Assembly (NCBI GenBank): GCA_020050475.1
Contig: JAGVKP010000120.1
Coordinates: forward strand, 1 to 6,278
Reading direction: 5' to 3'
From: Candidatus Babeliales bacterium
Lineage (GTDB): Bacteria; Babelota; Babeliae; Babelales; JACPOV01
DNA length: 6,278 nt
Shown: positions 1 through 6,278 of the stretch, in pieces
Numbering within the stretch: position 1 is the stretch's first letter
Layout of the letters: the number at the start of each line of letters is the position of its first letter
The notes under the pieces: model-generated
Told to the model about the DNA's origin: nothing
The model's input: only the letters and a program-made list of their open reading frames with translations
The model's database searches: none
Translations under genes and position numbers: made by a program

Positions 1-971
1 AACCGCTCGTCTGGTATAGCCTCTTGCGCCGGCGCCATTTCAGCTTTATCAGAAGCTTTCATTTTTCGGGCATTGCCAGTAGATTGAGAATCGTTTTGGA
101 GATCATTACCTGGTGATGAATCATGTGGCTGTTCATTTTTTTCCTGCTCTTTTGCTTCTGGTTTGGGCGGTCCTTGATTAAAGGGCTTCTGTTTTTTTTC
201 ATCGCGCTTATCTCCGGCGCCAGCTTCTTGCTGATCTTGAGTGTCACTTTTCTTGCTATTATCGCCATCTTTTTTTTCGCGCTCATCGCCCCGCTGCTCA
301 TCGCGCTCATCGCCGGTTTTTTTACGCTCTTTTGATTGATCCTTTTTACGATCGCCTCCCTGATCCTCTGGCTGATTTTCATCGCGCTCATCATTTTTCG
401 TATTATCAGAGGACTGATCATTTGATTGATCGCTTTTATCTTCGTTATCTTTTTCTTCGTCCTGCTTATTTTTGTTGTCACGATTTTTTGAAGAATCATT
501 TTTTTGGTTGCTGTGCTGCTCTTTCTGCTCTTTTCGCTTTTTAAGTTCGCGCTCAATCTGCTCGATCATGTGAGCAGCCGGTTCATGAGCTGGATCAAGC
601 TCACGTACCTTTTGATAAGCTTGAACTGCTTTTTCAAGCTGGTCTGCCTGCGTCAATGAATTACCGTGATTGTAATGTGCCTGCTTTTTAAGCTCCGGCG
701 ACGCCTTTTCATGCTGCGCGGCTGCATCAAAATAAGCAGCTGCTTTTTGCCAATCATTGGCTACATACGCAAGATTGCCCGCATTAAAAATTGCCTCCGG
801 ATGCTCATCTGCATGATCAAGTAATCCAGCAAGCTCTTTTTTTGCTCGATCATACGCACCATGCTCAAACGCGTTGGCAGCATTAAAACTGGCAAGCCAG
901 TGAAGCGGATTAAGATCAACTGCATGGGCAAACTGGCAAAAAATGAATACGATTAAACTATTTTTTTTCAT
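1..971 (-). CDS. BatC-like secreted TPR protein with charged low-complexity tail (partial, C-terminus beyond window)
   Basis: The frame is open from ATG at 971 to the window edge (323 full codons, no stop), so the C-terminus is missing. Residues 1-17 look like a signal peptide: a lysine start, a hydrophobic core, and a likely cut after Ala-His-Ala. Residues about 29-130 hold three TPR-like repeats, with helix pairs around 29-55, 59-90 and 97-130 (the last with the typical L-D-P ending). From about residue 142 to the edge the protein is almost entirely K, E, D, Q, N and S, and is probably disordered. The start overlaps the batB stop in ATGA, so translation is likely coupled. TPR proteins in third place after two Bat VWA genes are usually called BatC, and TPR-plus-charged-tail architectures are known in VWA/TPR proteins of this family. 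A periplasmic scaffold or partner role is inferred. The start has eight A's in codons 2-4. Other open frames across this tail on both strands are compositional shadows. Confidence 0.85.
   Translation of the reverse strand, partial: MKKNSLIVFIFCQFAHAVDLNPLHWLASFNAANAFEHGAYDRAKKELAGLLDHADEHPEAIFNAGNLAYVANDWQKAAAYFDAAAQHEKASPELKKQAHYNHGNSLTQADQLEKAVQAYQKVRELDPAHEPAAHMIEQIERELKKRKEQKEQHSNQKNDSSKNRDNKNKQDEEKDNEDKSDQSNDQSSDNTKNDERDENQPEDQGGDRKKDQSKERKKTGDERDEQRGDEREKKDGDNSKKSDTQDQQEAGAGDKRDEKKQKPFNQGPPKPEAKEQEKNEQPHDSSPGNDLQNDSQSTGNARKMKASDKAEMAPAQEAIPDER
277..314 (-). repeat. Direct repeat inside the charged tail (14 bp, 24-bp period)
   Basis: The plus-strand 14-mer tcgcgctcatcgcc occurs exactly at 277-290 and again at 301-314, a spacing of 24 bases or eight codons. 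Its first 11 bases recur at 382-392. In the TPR protein the two copies encode Gly-Asp-Glu-Arg-(Asp/Glu) at residues 220-224 and 228-232. The in-frame period suggests the tail grew by short duplication or slippage followed by divergence. Confidence 0.7.
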
Positions 972-1975
972 AACAACCACTCAACTACCAAACAGATAAA
1001 CGCAGCCGCAGCCGTCAACGGATAACGATCTTGTAATGAATCGACGCGCGTATCTTCAAATTTTTCACGTTCAAACTGCTCAACTGCTTTCACCAACTCT
1101 TGTGTATCAGTACTATCATCCGCAGCACGTACATAAATGCCGCCTGATTGCTCGGCAAGTGCGGCTAAAATTCCTTCATTTAATCGCGAGATGACGACAT
1201 TGCCGCTCGCATCTTTTTGGTGTCCTCGTTGCCTACCCTGCTCATCAACAATCGGCACCGGCGCACCCTGAGAGCTACCAACGCCGATCGTAAAAATATG
1301 CAGCCCGACATCCGCTGCCTCTTTACGCACTTGCGATAAATTGCTTGAAAAATCTTCACCATCAGTAAAAATGGCAAGCAGCTTTTCTTTGCGTGACGGC
1401 GCGCGCGCAAACATATCGATCACCTTTTTGATTGCTGCATCAAGAGCTGTCGTACCTGATGAGATTGTTTCTGCATCAATCTGGTCCAAAAACAGATAAA
1501 ACGCACCATGATCAACCGTTAAAGGACACTGCACAACCGCTGAGCCGGAAAAAAGTAGCAGGCCCACACGCTCTGATTTGAGTGACTGTACAAGCTCCTT
1601 AATTTTTCGTTTGGCGAATGCCAATCGATTCGGTTCTTTATCAGCTGCAAGCATACTGCGTGATACATCAAGTGCGATAAAAAGATCGCGGCCTTCCTGC
1701 GCAATCGTCTGCTCAACGACTCCCCACTGCGGGCGCAAAAGCGTTATTCCCAAAAGCAAAAAGGCAGTAAGCCAGAGAATTTTTTTGAGTAGTAACCGCC
1801 ATTGACGATAACCGGTAATAAGAACTGCTCGTTGACGCCCGGATGCAAGTAATGCCACACGGCGCGTCACCTGAAAGTAACTCCAGGCCGTTATCACTAA
1901 AACCACGATAAGTAACGGCCACCAGCGCGCATACTCCCACGCAGCAAAAGTAATATCATAAAGTACCTGTTTCAT
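968..1975 (-). CDS. batB: BatB-like VWA domain membrane protein
   Basis: This is a 335-residue protein with an N-terminal membrane pair (about residues 18-35 and 64-80), a VWA domain (about 96-300) and a C-terminal membrane helix (about 318-335), the usual BatB layout and length. The MIDAS metal site is complete: D103-x-S105-x-S107 in DVSRSM, a threonine at 175/176 in SSGTTAL, and D205 in FTDGED. The segment around 240-270 (PVPIVDEQG..., then SGNVVISRLNE) is characteristic of BatB rather than BatA. The VWA domain probably lies in the periplasm and binds a partner through the metal; Bat proteins are linked to envelope integrity and stress tolerance in other bacteria, but the molecular role is unsettled. 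I chose ATG 1975 because it overlaps the batA stop as ATGA and has a GGTGG purine stretch 5 bases upstream. An in-frame ATG at 1987 would add four residues (MGGP). Confidence 0.9.
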   Translation of the reverse strand: MKQVLYDITFAAWEYARWWPLLIVVLVITAWSYFQVTRRVALLASGRQRAVLITGYRQWRLLLKKILWLTAFLLLGITLLRPQWGVVEQTIAQEGRDLFIALDVSRSMLAADKEPNRLAFAKRKIKELVQSLKSERVGLLLFSGSAVVQCPLTVDHGAFYLFLDQIDAETISSGTTALDAAIKKVIDMFARAPSRKEKLLAIFTDGEDFSSNLSQVRKEAADVGLHIFTIGVGSSQGAPVPIVDEQGRQRGHQKDASGNVVISRLNEGILAALAEQSGGIYVRAADDSTDTQELVKAVEQFEREKFEDTRVDSLQDRYPLTAAAAFICLVVEWLL

Positions 1976-2964
1976 AGGACCACCCATATCAGTCGCCCAA
2001 TTAATTCCAGCAGGAGCGCTGTGAAAGCAGCGAAGGCAAACGGCGTACTAAGTTCATGATAACTTGAAAAGAGAGTCGCTTCCTGTGTTGATTTTTCAAG
2101 TTGATCAATCACGGAATAAATCGTTTGCAGCTCTTGCGGCCGATGAGCTTCAAAGTAGCGACCATTCGTCTGCTGAGCAATTGATTGTAATAGCGCACTA
2201 TTTAATTTAAACCCCATCGCCCGAATCCCAAAAAGTGGATCGCGCCACAAGCCGCCATGTTCACCACCAATACCGATGGTATAGATTTTAATACCACATT
2301 TTTGCGCAAGTTCAACCGCGCGCTGCGGATCAATATCAATTTCTGGCGTCGGTTCACCATCAGTCAGCAGAATAATAATTTTTGATTTGGCTTGAGATTG
2401 CTGCAAGCGCCGTACACCCATGGCAAGCGCCACACCAAGTGCCGTACCATCCGGATTGATAGCACCCAGCTCAAGTGGTCGAATAATATCGGCGATAATT
2501 TTTTTATCAAGGGTGAGTGGACAGCGGGACACCGCGTCACGTCCAAAAAATATGAGCCCGATCTGATCATTTTCCCGTCGCTGCGCAAAATTAAGCGCTT
2601 CCGTTTTTGCTACTTCAAACCGTGTACGCGGATCTTGTAGATCATCAAAACATTGCATACTTCCTGAAGCATCAAGCACCAGCATAATATCAATACCCTC
2701 AACCGGTATCTTTGACTGCACATCAACCAGTTGCGGCCGACCAGCAAGTGCTGCAAGAAAAATAAGTGCACCTATTTTTAAGAAAGAAAAAAAAGCAGGC
2801 TGCCACGCTCGCCGCATTTCTGCATGCACTATCAAAAACGTCGTCAAACTATACGTATAGGTGGTCTGCTTAATCCACCGTCGCCTTATTAACCAGGCAA
2901 GTACAATAATGGCAAGGCCGCCATAAAAAATAAATGGATACGCAAATCGGAAAGAATAGTTCAT
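1972..2964 (-). CDS. batA: BatA-like VWA domain membrane protein
   Basis: This is a 330-residue protein. Membrane helices lie at about residues 8-25, 58-75 and 308-330, with the VWA domain between the second and third (about 90-290). The MIDAS residues are intact: D98, S100 and S102 in DASGSM, T174 in PDGTALG, and D202 in LTDGE. Both ends are anchored in the inner membrane, so the VWA domain is probably displayed in the periplasm. It begins 6 bases after the acyltransferase stop, with no strong Shine-Dalgarno, and ends in a 4-base overlap with batB. This implies cotranscription and coupled translation. The order VWA-VWA-TPR matches batA-batB-batC (Bacteroides aerotolerance) clusters. BatA and BatB are paralogues, so the A/B naming rests on gene order and on BatB-specific segments in the next gene. 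No MoxR ATPase or DUF58 gene, the common companions, is present upstream within the window. Confidence 0.9.
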   Translation of the reverse strand: MNYSFRFAYPFIFYGGLAIIVLAWLIRRRWIKQTTYTYSLTTFLIVHAEMRRAWQPAFFSFLKIGALIFLAALAGRPQLVDVQSKIPVEGIDIMLVLDASGSMQCFDDLQDPRTRFEVAKTEALNFAQRRENDQIGLIFFGRDAVSRCPLTLDKKIIADIIRPLELGAINPDGTALGVALAMGVRRLQQSQAKSKIIILLTDGEPTPEIDIDPQRAVELAQKCGIKIYTIGIGGEHGGLWRDPLFGIRAMGFKLNSALLQSIAQQTNGRYFEAHRPQELQTIYSVIDQLEKSTQEATLFSSYHELSTPFAFAAFTALLLELIGRLIWVVL

Positions 2965-2970
2965 ACGGCA

Positions 2971-3702
2971 TCAAGCAATTGAGGTACTGGTACTGACAAA
3001 CCATGCACGAACACGCTCAGCAAACTGTTCAGGCGTTTCGTCTGGCGCCATTATTATTGGCTGCCCAACCACTAGTGTAACCGGATATGGATACAATAAA
3101 AAGCTACCCGGCGCATACACCTTATGAAGATTATGCATATAAACCGGTATGACTGGTCGATTGGTCGCCTTTGCAAGCAGTGCAAAACCCAGGTAAAAAT
3201 GATGAATTTCACCATCAGTAAACCGCCCACCTTCAGGAAACATTAAAATATGCCGGCCATTACCGGCTACTAATTTACGCGCCTCTTCAATGGATCCTAC
3301 CAGCGCTCGCAACCGCGTCGGATCGACGACGACATTCATCCGCCGTGCGACAAATCCAAATAATGGATACTTCGTATACTTTTTTAAAAACAACCAGAGA
3401 TGCGGATAATGCCCAACGATAGATGCCAAAAACGGAATATCAAGCGCCGACTGATGATTTGCTACTACAATTGCCCCATGATCAGGAACCGAACCACTCC
3501 CGCTCACCGTCACCGGTAAAAAGGTGGCCCATACGACAATGCGAAAAAAAAGTGCAACGCAGCCGTAGTAAATCGGATTATGATGGCGCCAGGAAGCCGG
3601 CAAACAAGCAATCACCAGACACGGAATAAAAAGAATAATCCCAGCAATCAGGATAATCGCATAGCCGGCCAACGTTCGCGCAACTAACCATACTGTATTC
3701 AT
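2971..3702 (-). CDS. plsC: 1-acyl-sn-glycerol-3-phosphate acyltransferase-like protein (PlsC/LPLAT family)
   Basis: The likely role is transfer of an acyl chain to lysophosphatidic acid, making phosphatidic acid for membrane phospholipids at the inner face of the inner membrane. The 243-residue protein (usual for PlsC) has a strong N-terminal hydrophobic region (about 10-34) and a second one (about 45-64). The catalytic HX4D motif is present as NHQSALD (H83, D88). A substrate-binding block lies around 112-128, FPEGGR is at 155-160, and VIPVYM at 184-189 is the fourth LPLAT block. ATG 3702 is preferred, with purine-rich GAAAG 9 bases upstream. A GTG at 3708 would add two residues. It lies 64 bases after the membrane-protein gene and 6 bases before batA. 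Related LPLAT enzymes acylate other lysolipids or ornithine lipids, so the exact acceptor is not certain. Confidence 0.9.
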   Translation of the reverse strand: MNTVWLVARTLAGYAIILIAGIILFIPCLVIACLPASWRHHNPIYYGCVALFFRIVVWATFLPVTVSGSGSVPDHGAIVVANHQSALDIPFLASIVGHYPHLWLFLKKYTKYPLFGFVARRMNVVVDPTRLRALVGSIEEARKLVAGNGRHILMFPEGGRFTDGEIHHFYLGFALLAKATNRPVIPVYMHNLHKVYAPGSFLLYPYPVTLVVGQPIIMAPDETPEQFAERVRAWFVSTSTSIA

Positions 3703-3766
3703 CTGCACTGTCTTTCGTTATGGTTTTTTAGTCTAGCGCGATCCTGCATTTGTGGCAAAACAGGGC

Positions 3767-4501
3767 TTATCTTTTCTGCTCGTACGTATCATACAGCTCA
3801 TACACCCGCTTGGTATAAAAAACATTCAGCCAGCATACCATCAAATAGATAAGTAAAAGGCTTAAAAGAGGCTTGATGATAATAATGAGACACCACAAAT
3901 GAAATACGTACGTAAAAATAAGCGCATTGAGCAGCAAAAATGGCAACGTAACTAAAAAGCCACCGATAACCGTTATCAGATAAAATGGATAGTTATAGAG
4001 CGTAAATAGGATGCCGCGTATGATACTGCGCCCACACTCTCGCACTGAATCTTTACTATCAAAAAGAAAAAAGAGGATTGTGATAACGAGCGGAAAAAGA
4101 GCAGCAATAAAGGAAATGATTGCCAAAACGGACGAAACACTGACTGCAAAGGTATAAATAATTAAAAGCGCCGCACCAATACCTATATGGAGCCATAATG
4201 CCCGAAAATAGGCGCAATTTTTCATCCCTACTGATGGGCGAACTGCCGGAACCATCAAAACATAGGTCAGAGCAAAAACGGCGATCCCTACCAACTGTAA
4301 AATAGAATAGCCATAGATAAATGGGTAAAAAGACCCAACAATCTCATACCCTAACCACGCACCAATAAACGGAAAACCATAGAGTACGTAGGGGCGCACA
4401 CCCTGCAATGCTGCATTGGCGACCGCAAGAAAAAAGAGCTTAAAATGCCGGGGCAAAAAGACCGCAAGGCTTTTGCGCCACGAAGAAAGAATGCTTGACA
4501 T
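3767..4501 (-). CDS. Polytopic membrane protein of unknown function
   Basis: I do not recognise a family. The 244-residue protein is very hydrophobic, with about six membrane segments: around residues 22-50 (possibly a re-entrant or interrupted pair), 64-86, 103-121, 124-147, 172-200 and 203-228. The N-terminal 20 residues are basic (SSWRKSLAVFLPRHFK). A charged loop (about 148-162, DSKDSVRECGRSIIR) separates the fourth and fifth segments, and a charged tail ends the protein. By the positive-inside rule these charged parts probably face the cytoplasm. There is no signal peptide, obvious catalytic motif or nucleotide-binding site. The start at ATG 4501 is well supported by GAGGGAG 8 bases upstream. 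It is the first gene of the minus-strand unit, 64 bases before plsC, with no convincing terminator between them. A transport, lipid-related or envelope role would fit the context but is a guess. Confidence 0.8.
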   Translation of the reverse strand: MSSILSSWRKSLAVFLPRHFKLFFLAVANAALQGVRPYVLYGFPFIGAWLGYEIVGSFYPFIYGYSILQLVGIAVFALTYVLMVPAVRPSVGMKNCAYFRALWLHIGIGAALLIIYTFAVSVSSVLAIISFIAALFPLVITILFFLFDSKDSVRECGRSIIRGILFTLYNYPFYLITVIGGFLVTLPFLLLNALIFTYVFHLWCLIIIIKPLLSLLLIYLMVCWLNVFYTKRVYELYDTYEQKR

Positions 4502-4509
4502 CGTATCAA

Positions 4510-4516
4510 CTCCCTC
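4510..4516 (-). promoter_or_regulatory. Shine-Dalgarno of the membrane-protein gene
   Basis: Read on the minus strand the bases are GAGGGAG, 8 bases before the ATG at 4501. It is the clearest ribosome binding site in the window and fixes that start. The downstream bat genes have weak or no such site and seem to rely on coupling. Confidence 0.75.
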
Positions 4517-4547
4517 ATATTATTTCAAAATGCATTTTTAATTTTAT

Positions 4548-4580
4548 TTGACTTTGCTGAAAAAACTAATCTACTATAAT
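4548..4580 (+). promoter_or_regulatory. Candidate sigma-70 type promoter of topA
   Basis: TTGACT at 4548-4553 resembles a -35 box. A perfect TATAAT lies at 4575-4580, but 21 bases away, which is long. Two better-spaced readings exist: TTGACT with TACTAT (4572-4577), 18 bases apart, or TTGCTG (4554-4559) with TATAAT, 15 bases apart. A start near 4587 would give topA a leader of about 96 bases. The inverted repeat ACTAAT/ATTAGT (4565-4570 and 4579-4584) brackets and partly overlaps the -10 region and could be an operator. The region is A/T-rich, so chance matches are possible. Confidence 0.5.
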
Positions 4581-4601
4581 TAGTGAACAAACTGAATAAA
4601 A

Positions 4602-4623
4602 AAAGTGCAACTATTTGTACTTT
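4602..4623. other. 9-bp hairpin in the intergenic region (topA leader; terminator-like on minus strand)
   Basis: AAAGTGCAA (4602-4610) and TTGTACTTT (4615-4623) pair over nine positions, with one G-U wobble and a 4-base loop CTAT. On the plus strand it would lie about 15 bases into the presumed topA leader, with no U-run after it. On the minus strand the wobble becomes a C/A mismatch, but the stem is followed directly by a T-run (TTTTATT), the shape of a weak intrinsic terminator. Stem GC content is low. It might stop antisense transcripts leaving topA, or be chance in A/T-rich DNA. Confidence 0.35.
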
Positions 4624-4653
4624 GAGTCAAAATAACCTATTGTATGAGCAGTA

Positions 4654-4667
4654 CTTAACCCTTAACC
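4654..4667. repeat. Tandem 7-base repeat CTTAACC
   Basis: CTTAACC occurs twice back to back, at 4654-4660 and 4661-4667, ending 15 bases before the topA start. It is too short to classify. It could bind a regulator, or be chance. Confidence 0.3.
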
Positions 4668-4682
4668 ATACCGCAAGTAGGC

Positions 4683-6278
4683 ATGAAGAAGCTATTAATT
4701 GTAGAGTCGCCCGCTAAAATCAAAACGATCTCAAAATTCTTGGGTAAGGATTTTAAGATTATGTCCACCGTCGGACATATTAAGGATTTGCCACCAAAAA
4801 GAATTGGTGTAGTCATCAACGGCTCTATTGAAATAGATTATGAAGTAATTGAAGATAAAGATAAAGTAATTGCTGATATCTGCAAAGAAGCTGCCAAAGC
4901 GGATGAAATTTATCTGGCACCAGACCCTGATCGCGAAGGGGAGATTATTGCCTGGCATATCGGGCAGGAGATCGAAAAGGTCGCCAAAAAAAATGCTTCT
5001 ATTTTTCGCATCACCTTTAACGAAATTACCAAACCGGCAATCACGCAAGCAATTGAAAAACATTCAACGGTCGACATGAAAAAGGTCGCTGCGCAGCAGG
5101 CGCGCCGCGTTCTTGATCGTTTGGTGGGCTACGAAGTATCTCCTATTTTGTGGGCAAAAATTGCCAAGGGGCTTTCTGCCGGCCGTGTCCAATCGGTTGC
5201 GTTGCGCATGATTTGCGACCGTGAACTTGAAATTCGTGCATTTAAAACTGAAGAGTACTGGACCATTGACGGTCTTTTCAACCATTTAAAAGCATCATTT
5301 AATGCTGCACTGACCCATAAAAATAAAAAAAAGGTTGATATTAAATCTGAAAAAGATGCGCAAAAAATCGTCAGTCAGATTGAGCAGGACTCATTCGTCG
5401 TCGAATCAATCACCGATAAAGAACGCACGCGCCAACCGCTCGCGCCATTTATGACCAGTACCTTGCAGCAAGCGGCCTATAATCGCCTGGGGTTTTCGGT
5501 TAAAAAAACGATGCAGCTTGCGCAAAATCTGTATGAAGGCGTTCCGCTTGAAGACAAGCAAAGTCCGATCGCGCTGATTACTTATATGCGTACCGACTCG
5601 CTGCGCATTTCTGATACGGCGCTCAAGCAGGCACGCGAATATATTGATGCAACTTTTGGCGGTACCTATTTGCCACCCAAGTCAAATGTCTTTGCAAAAG
5701 GCAAAGGCCAAGATGCTCACGAAGCAATTCGTCCAATTGATATTGAAATAACGCCAGAATACGTCAAAAAATTTGTGTCGGGAGATGTCGCGGATCTTTA
5801 TGAACTGATCTGGAAACGATTTGTCGCCTGCCAGATGAAGCCAGCTCTTTATGCGCAGCGCCAAGTAGTCATTCAAGGCAAACAGTTTACGTTCAAAGTC
5901 ACCGGGTCGACCCTTCTTTTTGACGGATTTTTAAAAGTGTATGCAGAAGAAGAGGAAGAGGGCGAAGATGAAAAGAAAAATTTCATCCCCAAGGATTTAA
6001 AAGAAAAAGATACGGTTGACCTTAAAAAAATCTCCCCCAAGCAGCATTTTACGCAGCCGCCGGCTCGATTTACCGAAGCGTCATTGGTAAAATCAATGGA
6101 AAAAGAAGGGATCGGCCGACCAAGTACGTATGCTACCATTCTAAATACGATTCGCGCACGCGAATATACCGAGCTTGATCAGAAAAAACGATTTGTACCA
6201 ACCGAACTTGGTATGACCGTCGTCAATCTATTAAACGAACATCTACCGCAGATTATGGATGTTAAATTTACGGCACTG
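4683..6278 (+). CDS. topA: DNA topoisomerase I (type IA), partial, C-terminus beyond window
   Basis: This enzyme cuts one DNA strand through a 5'-phosphotyrosine link and relaxes negative supercoils. The window holds 532 codons without a stop; complete bacterial TopA proteins are roughly 690-860 residues, so the end of the core and any zinc-ribbon tail are missing. The Toprim domain opens the protein: E8 in VESPAK and the acidic cluster D81-x-D83-x-E85 in PDPDREGE bind magnesium. SAGRVQSVAL follows near residue 170. The catalytic tyrosine is Y301 in YMRTDS, and FTEASLVKSMEKEGIGRPSTYA (about 460-482) is a conserved core block. An acidic loop (residues 422-430) follows FDGFLKVY. The start gives the canonical MKKLLIVESPAK; its ribosome site is weak (AAGTAGG, one base before the ATG). 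It is transcribed divergently from the bat unit and is presumably an independent housekeeping gene. Confidence 0.97.
   Translation, partial: MKKLLIVESPAKIKTISKFLGKDFKIMSTVGHIKDLPPKRIGVVINGSIEIDYEVIEDKDKVIADICKEAAKADEIYLAPDPDREGEIIAWHIGQEIEKVAKKNASIFRITFNEITKPAITQAIEKHSTVDMKKVAAQQARRVLDRLVGYEVSPILWAKIAKGLSAGRVQSVALRMICDRELEIRAFKTEEYWTIDGLFNHLKASFNAALTHKNKKKVDIKSEKDAQKIVSQIEQDSFVVESITDKERTRQPLAPFMTSTLQQAAYNRLGFSVKKTMQLAQNLYEGVPLEDKQSPIALITYMRTDSLRISDTALKQAREYIDATFGGTYLPPKSNVFAKGKGQDAHEAIRPIDIEITPEYVKKFVSGDVADLYELIWKRFVACQMKPALYAQRQVVIQGKQFTFKVTGSTLLFDGFLKVYAEEEEEGEDEKKNFIPKDLKEKDTVDLKKISPKQHFTQPPARFTEASLVKSMEKEGIGRPSTYATILNTIRAREYTELDQKKRFVPTELGMTVVNLLNEHLPQIMDVKFTAL

Noticed and set aside
123..544. 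Two plus-strand frames (123-335 and 332-544), the first encoding a very hydrophobic, phenylalanine/leucine-rich peptide
   Set aside because: They are antisense to the lysine- and glutamate-rich tail of the TPR protein; AAA/GAA codons read backwards give TTT/TTC, which mimics membrane helices. No ribosome site or family likeness.
59..556. Minus-strand 165-codon frame rich in K, I, S and M
   Set aside because: It is out of frame with the TPR gene, whose frame continues unbroken from the signal peptide and TPRs through this stretch to the window edge. The low-complexity sequence keeps alternative frames open.
3709..3766. Possible terminator between the membrane-protein gene and plsC (CCTG...CAGG stem on the minus strand)
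   Set aside because: The stem is short with an internal loop and is not followed by a T-run on the minus strand, so readthrough is more likely.
5940..5980. Glutamate-rich run in TopA as a sign of insertion
   Set aside because: An acidic loop after the FDGFLKVY block is common in TopA proteins, and the frame and motifs on both sides are intact.
4731..6139. Several minus-strand frames of 64-110 codons across topA
   Set aside because: They lie fully inside the clearly coding, motif-bearing topA frame and resemble no known proteins.

Overview
The window shows a compact, moderately AT-rich bacterial locus of protein-coding genes in two divergent units. They are separated by one intergenic region of 181 bases (4502-4682). 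The signs of a diderm bacterium are membrane-anchored von Willebrand factor A (VWA) proteins of the Bat family, a TPR protein with a signal peptide, and a PlsC-type acyltransferase. Overlapping stops and starts, many inner-membrane proteins and the general style would fit a small-genome lineage such as Candidatus Dependentiae (TM6) or a similar host-associated group. That placement is an impression, not something the sequence proves.

Minus-strand unit, read from 4501 down to 1: a polytopic membrane protein of unknown family (4501-3767); a 1-acyl-glycerol-3-phosphate acyltransferase-like PlsC protein (3702-2971); a BatA-type VWA protein (2964-1972); a BatB-type VWA protein (1975-968); and a secreted BatC-like TPR protein with a long charged, low-complexity tail (971-1). 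The last gene runs off the left edge. The three bat genes are tightly packed: a 6-base gap separates plsC and batA, and ATGA overlaps of 4 bases join batA/batB and batB/batC, so translation is probably coupled. Together they look like the cell-envelope Bat module, with two membrane-tethered MIDAS-bearing VWA domains facing the periplasm and a TPR partner. In many bacteria this module sits beside a MoxR ATPase and a DUF58 protein. Here the two genes upstream in the unit are instead the acyltransferase and the unknown membrane protein.

Plus-strand unit: topA (DNA topoisomerase I) starts at 4683 and is cut by the right edge after 532 codons. It keeps the catalytic motifs of a type IA topoisomerase, including the Toprim acidic cluster and the active-site tyrosine.

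The intergenic region holds a good plus-strand promoter candidate, an A/T-rich 9-bp hairpin in the presumed topA leader (terminator-like when read on the minus strand), a tandem 7-base repeat, and the Shine-Dalgarno sequence of the membrane-protein gene. I saw no RNA genes, mobile elements or CRISPR arrays. I found no clearly new system. The most unusual items are the charged repetitive tail of the TPR protein, the poly-A tract at its start, and the unknown membrane protein plus acyltransferase leading the bat genes.
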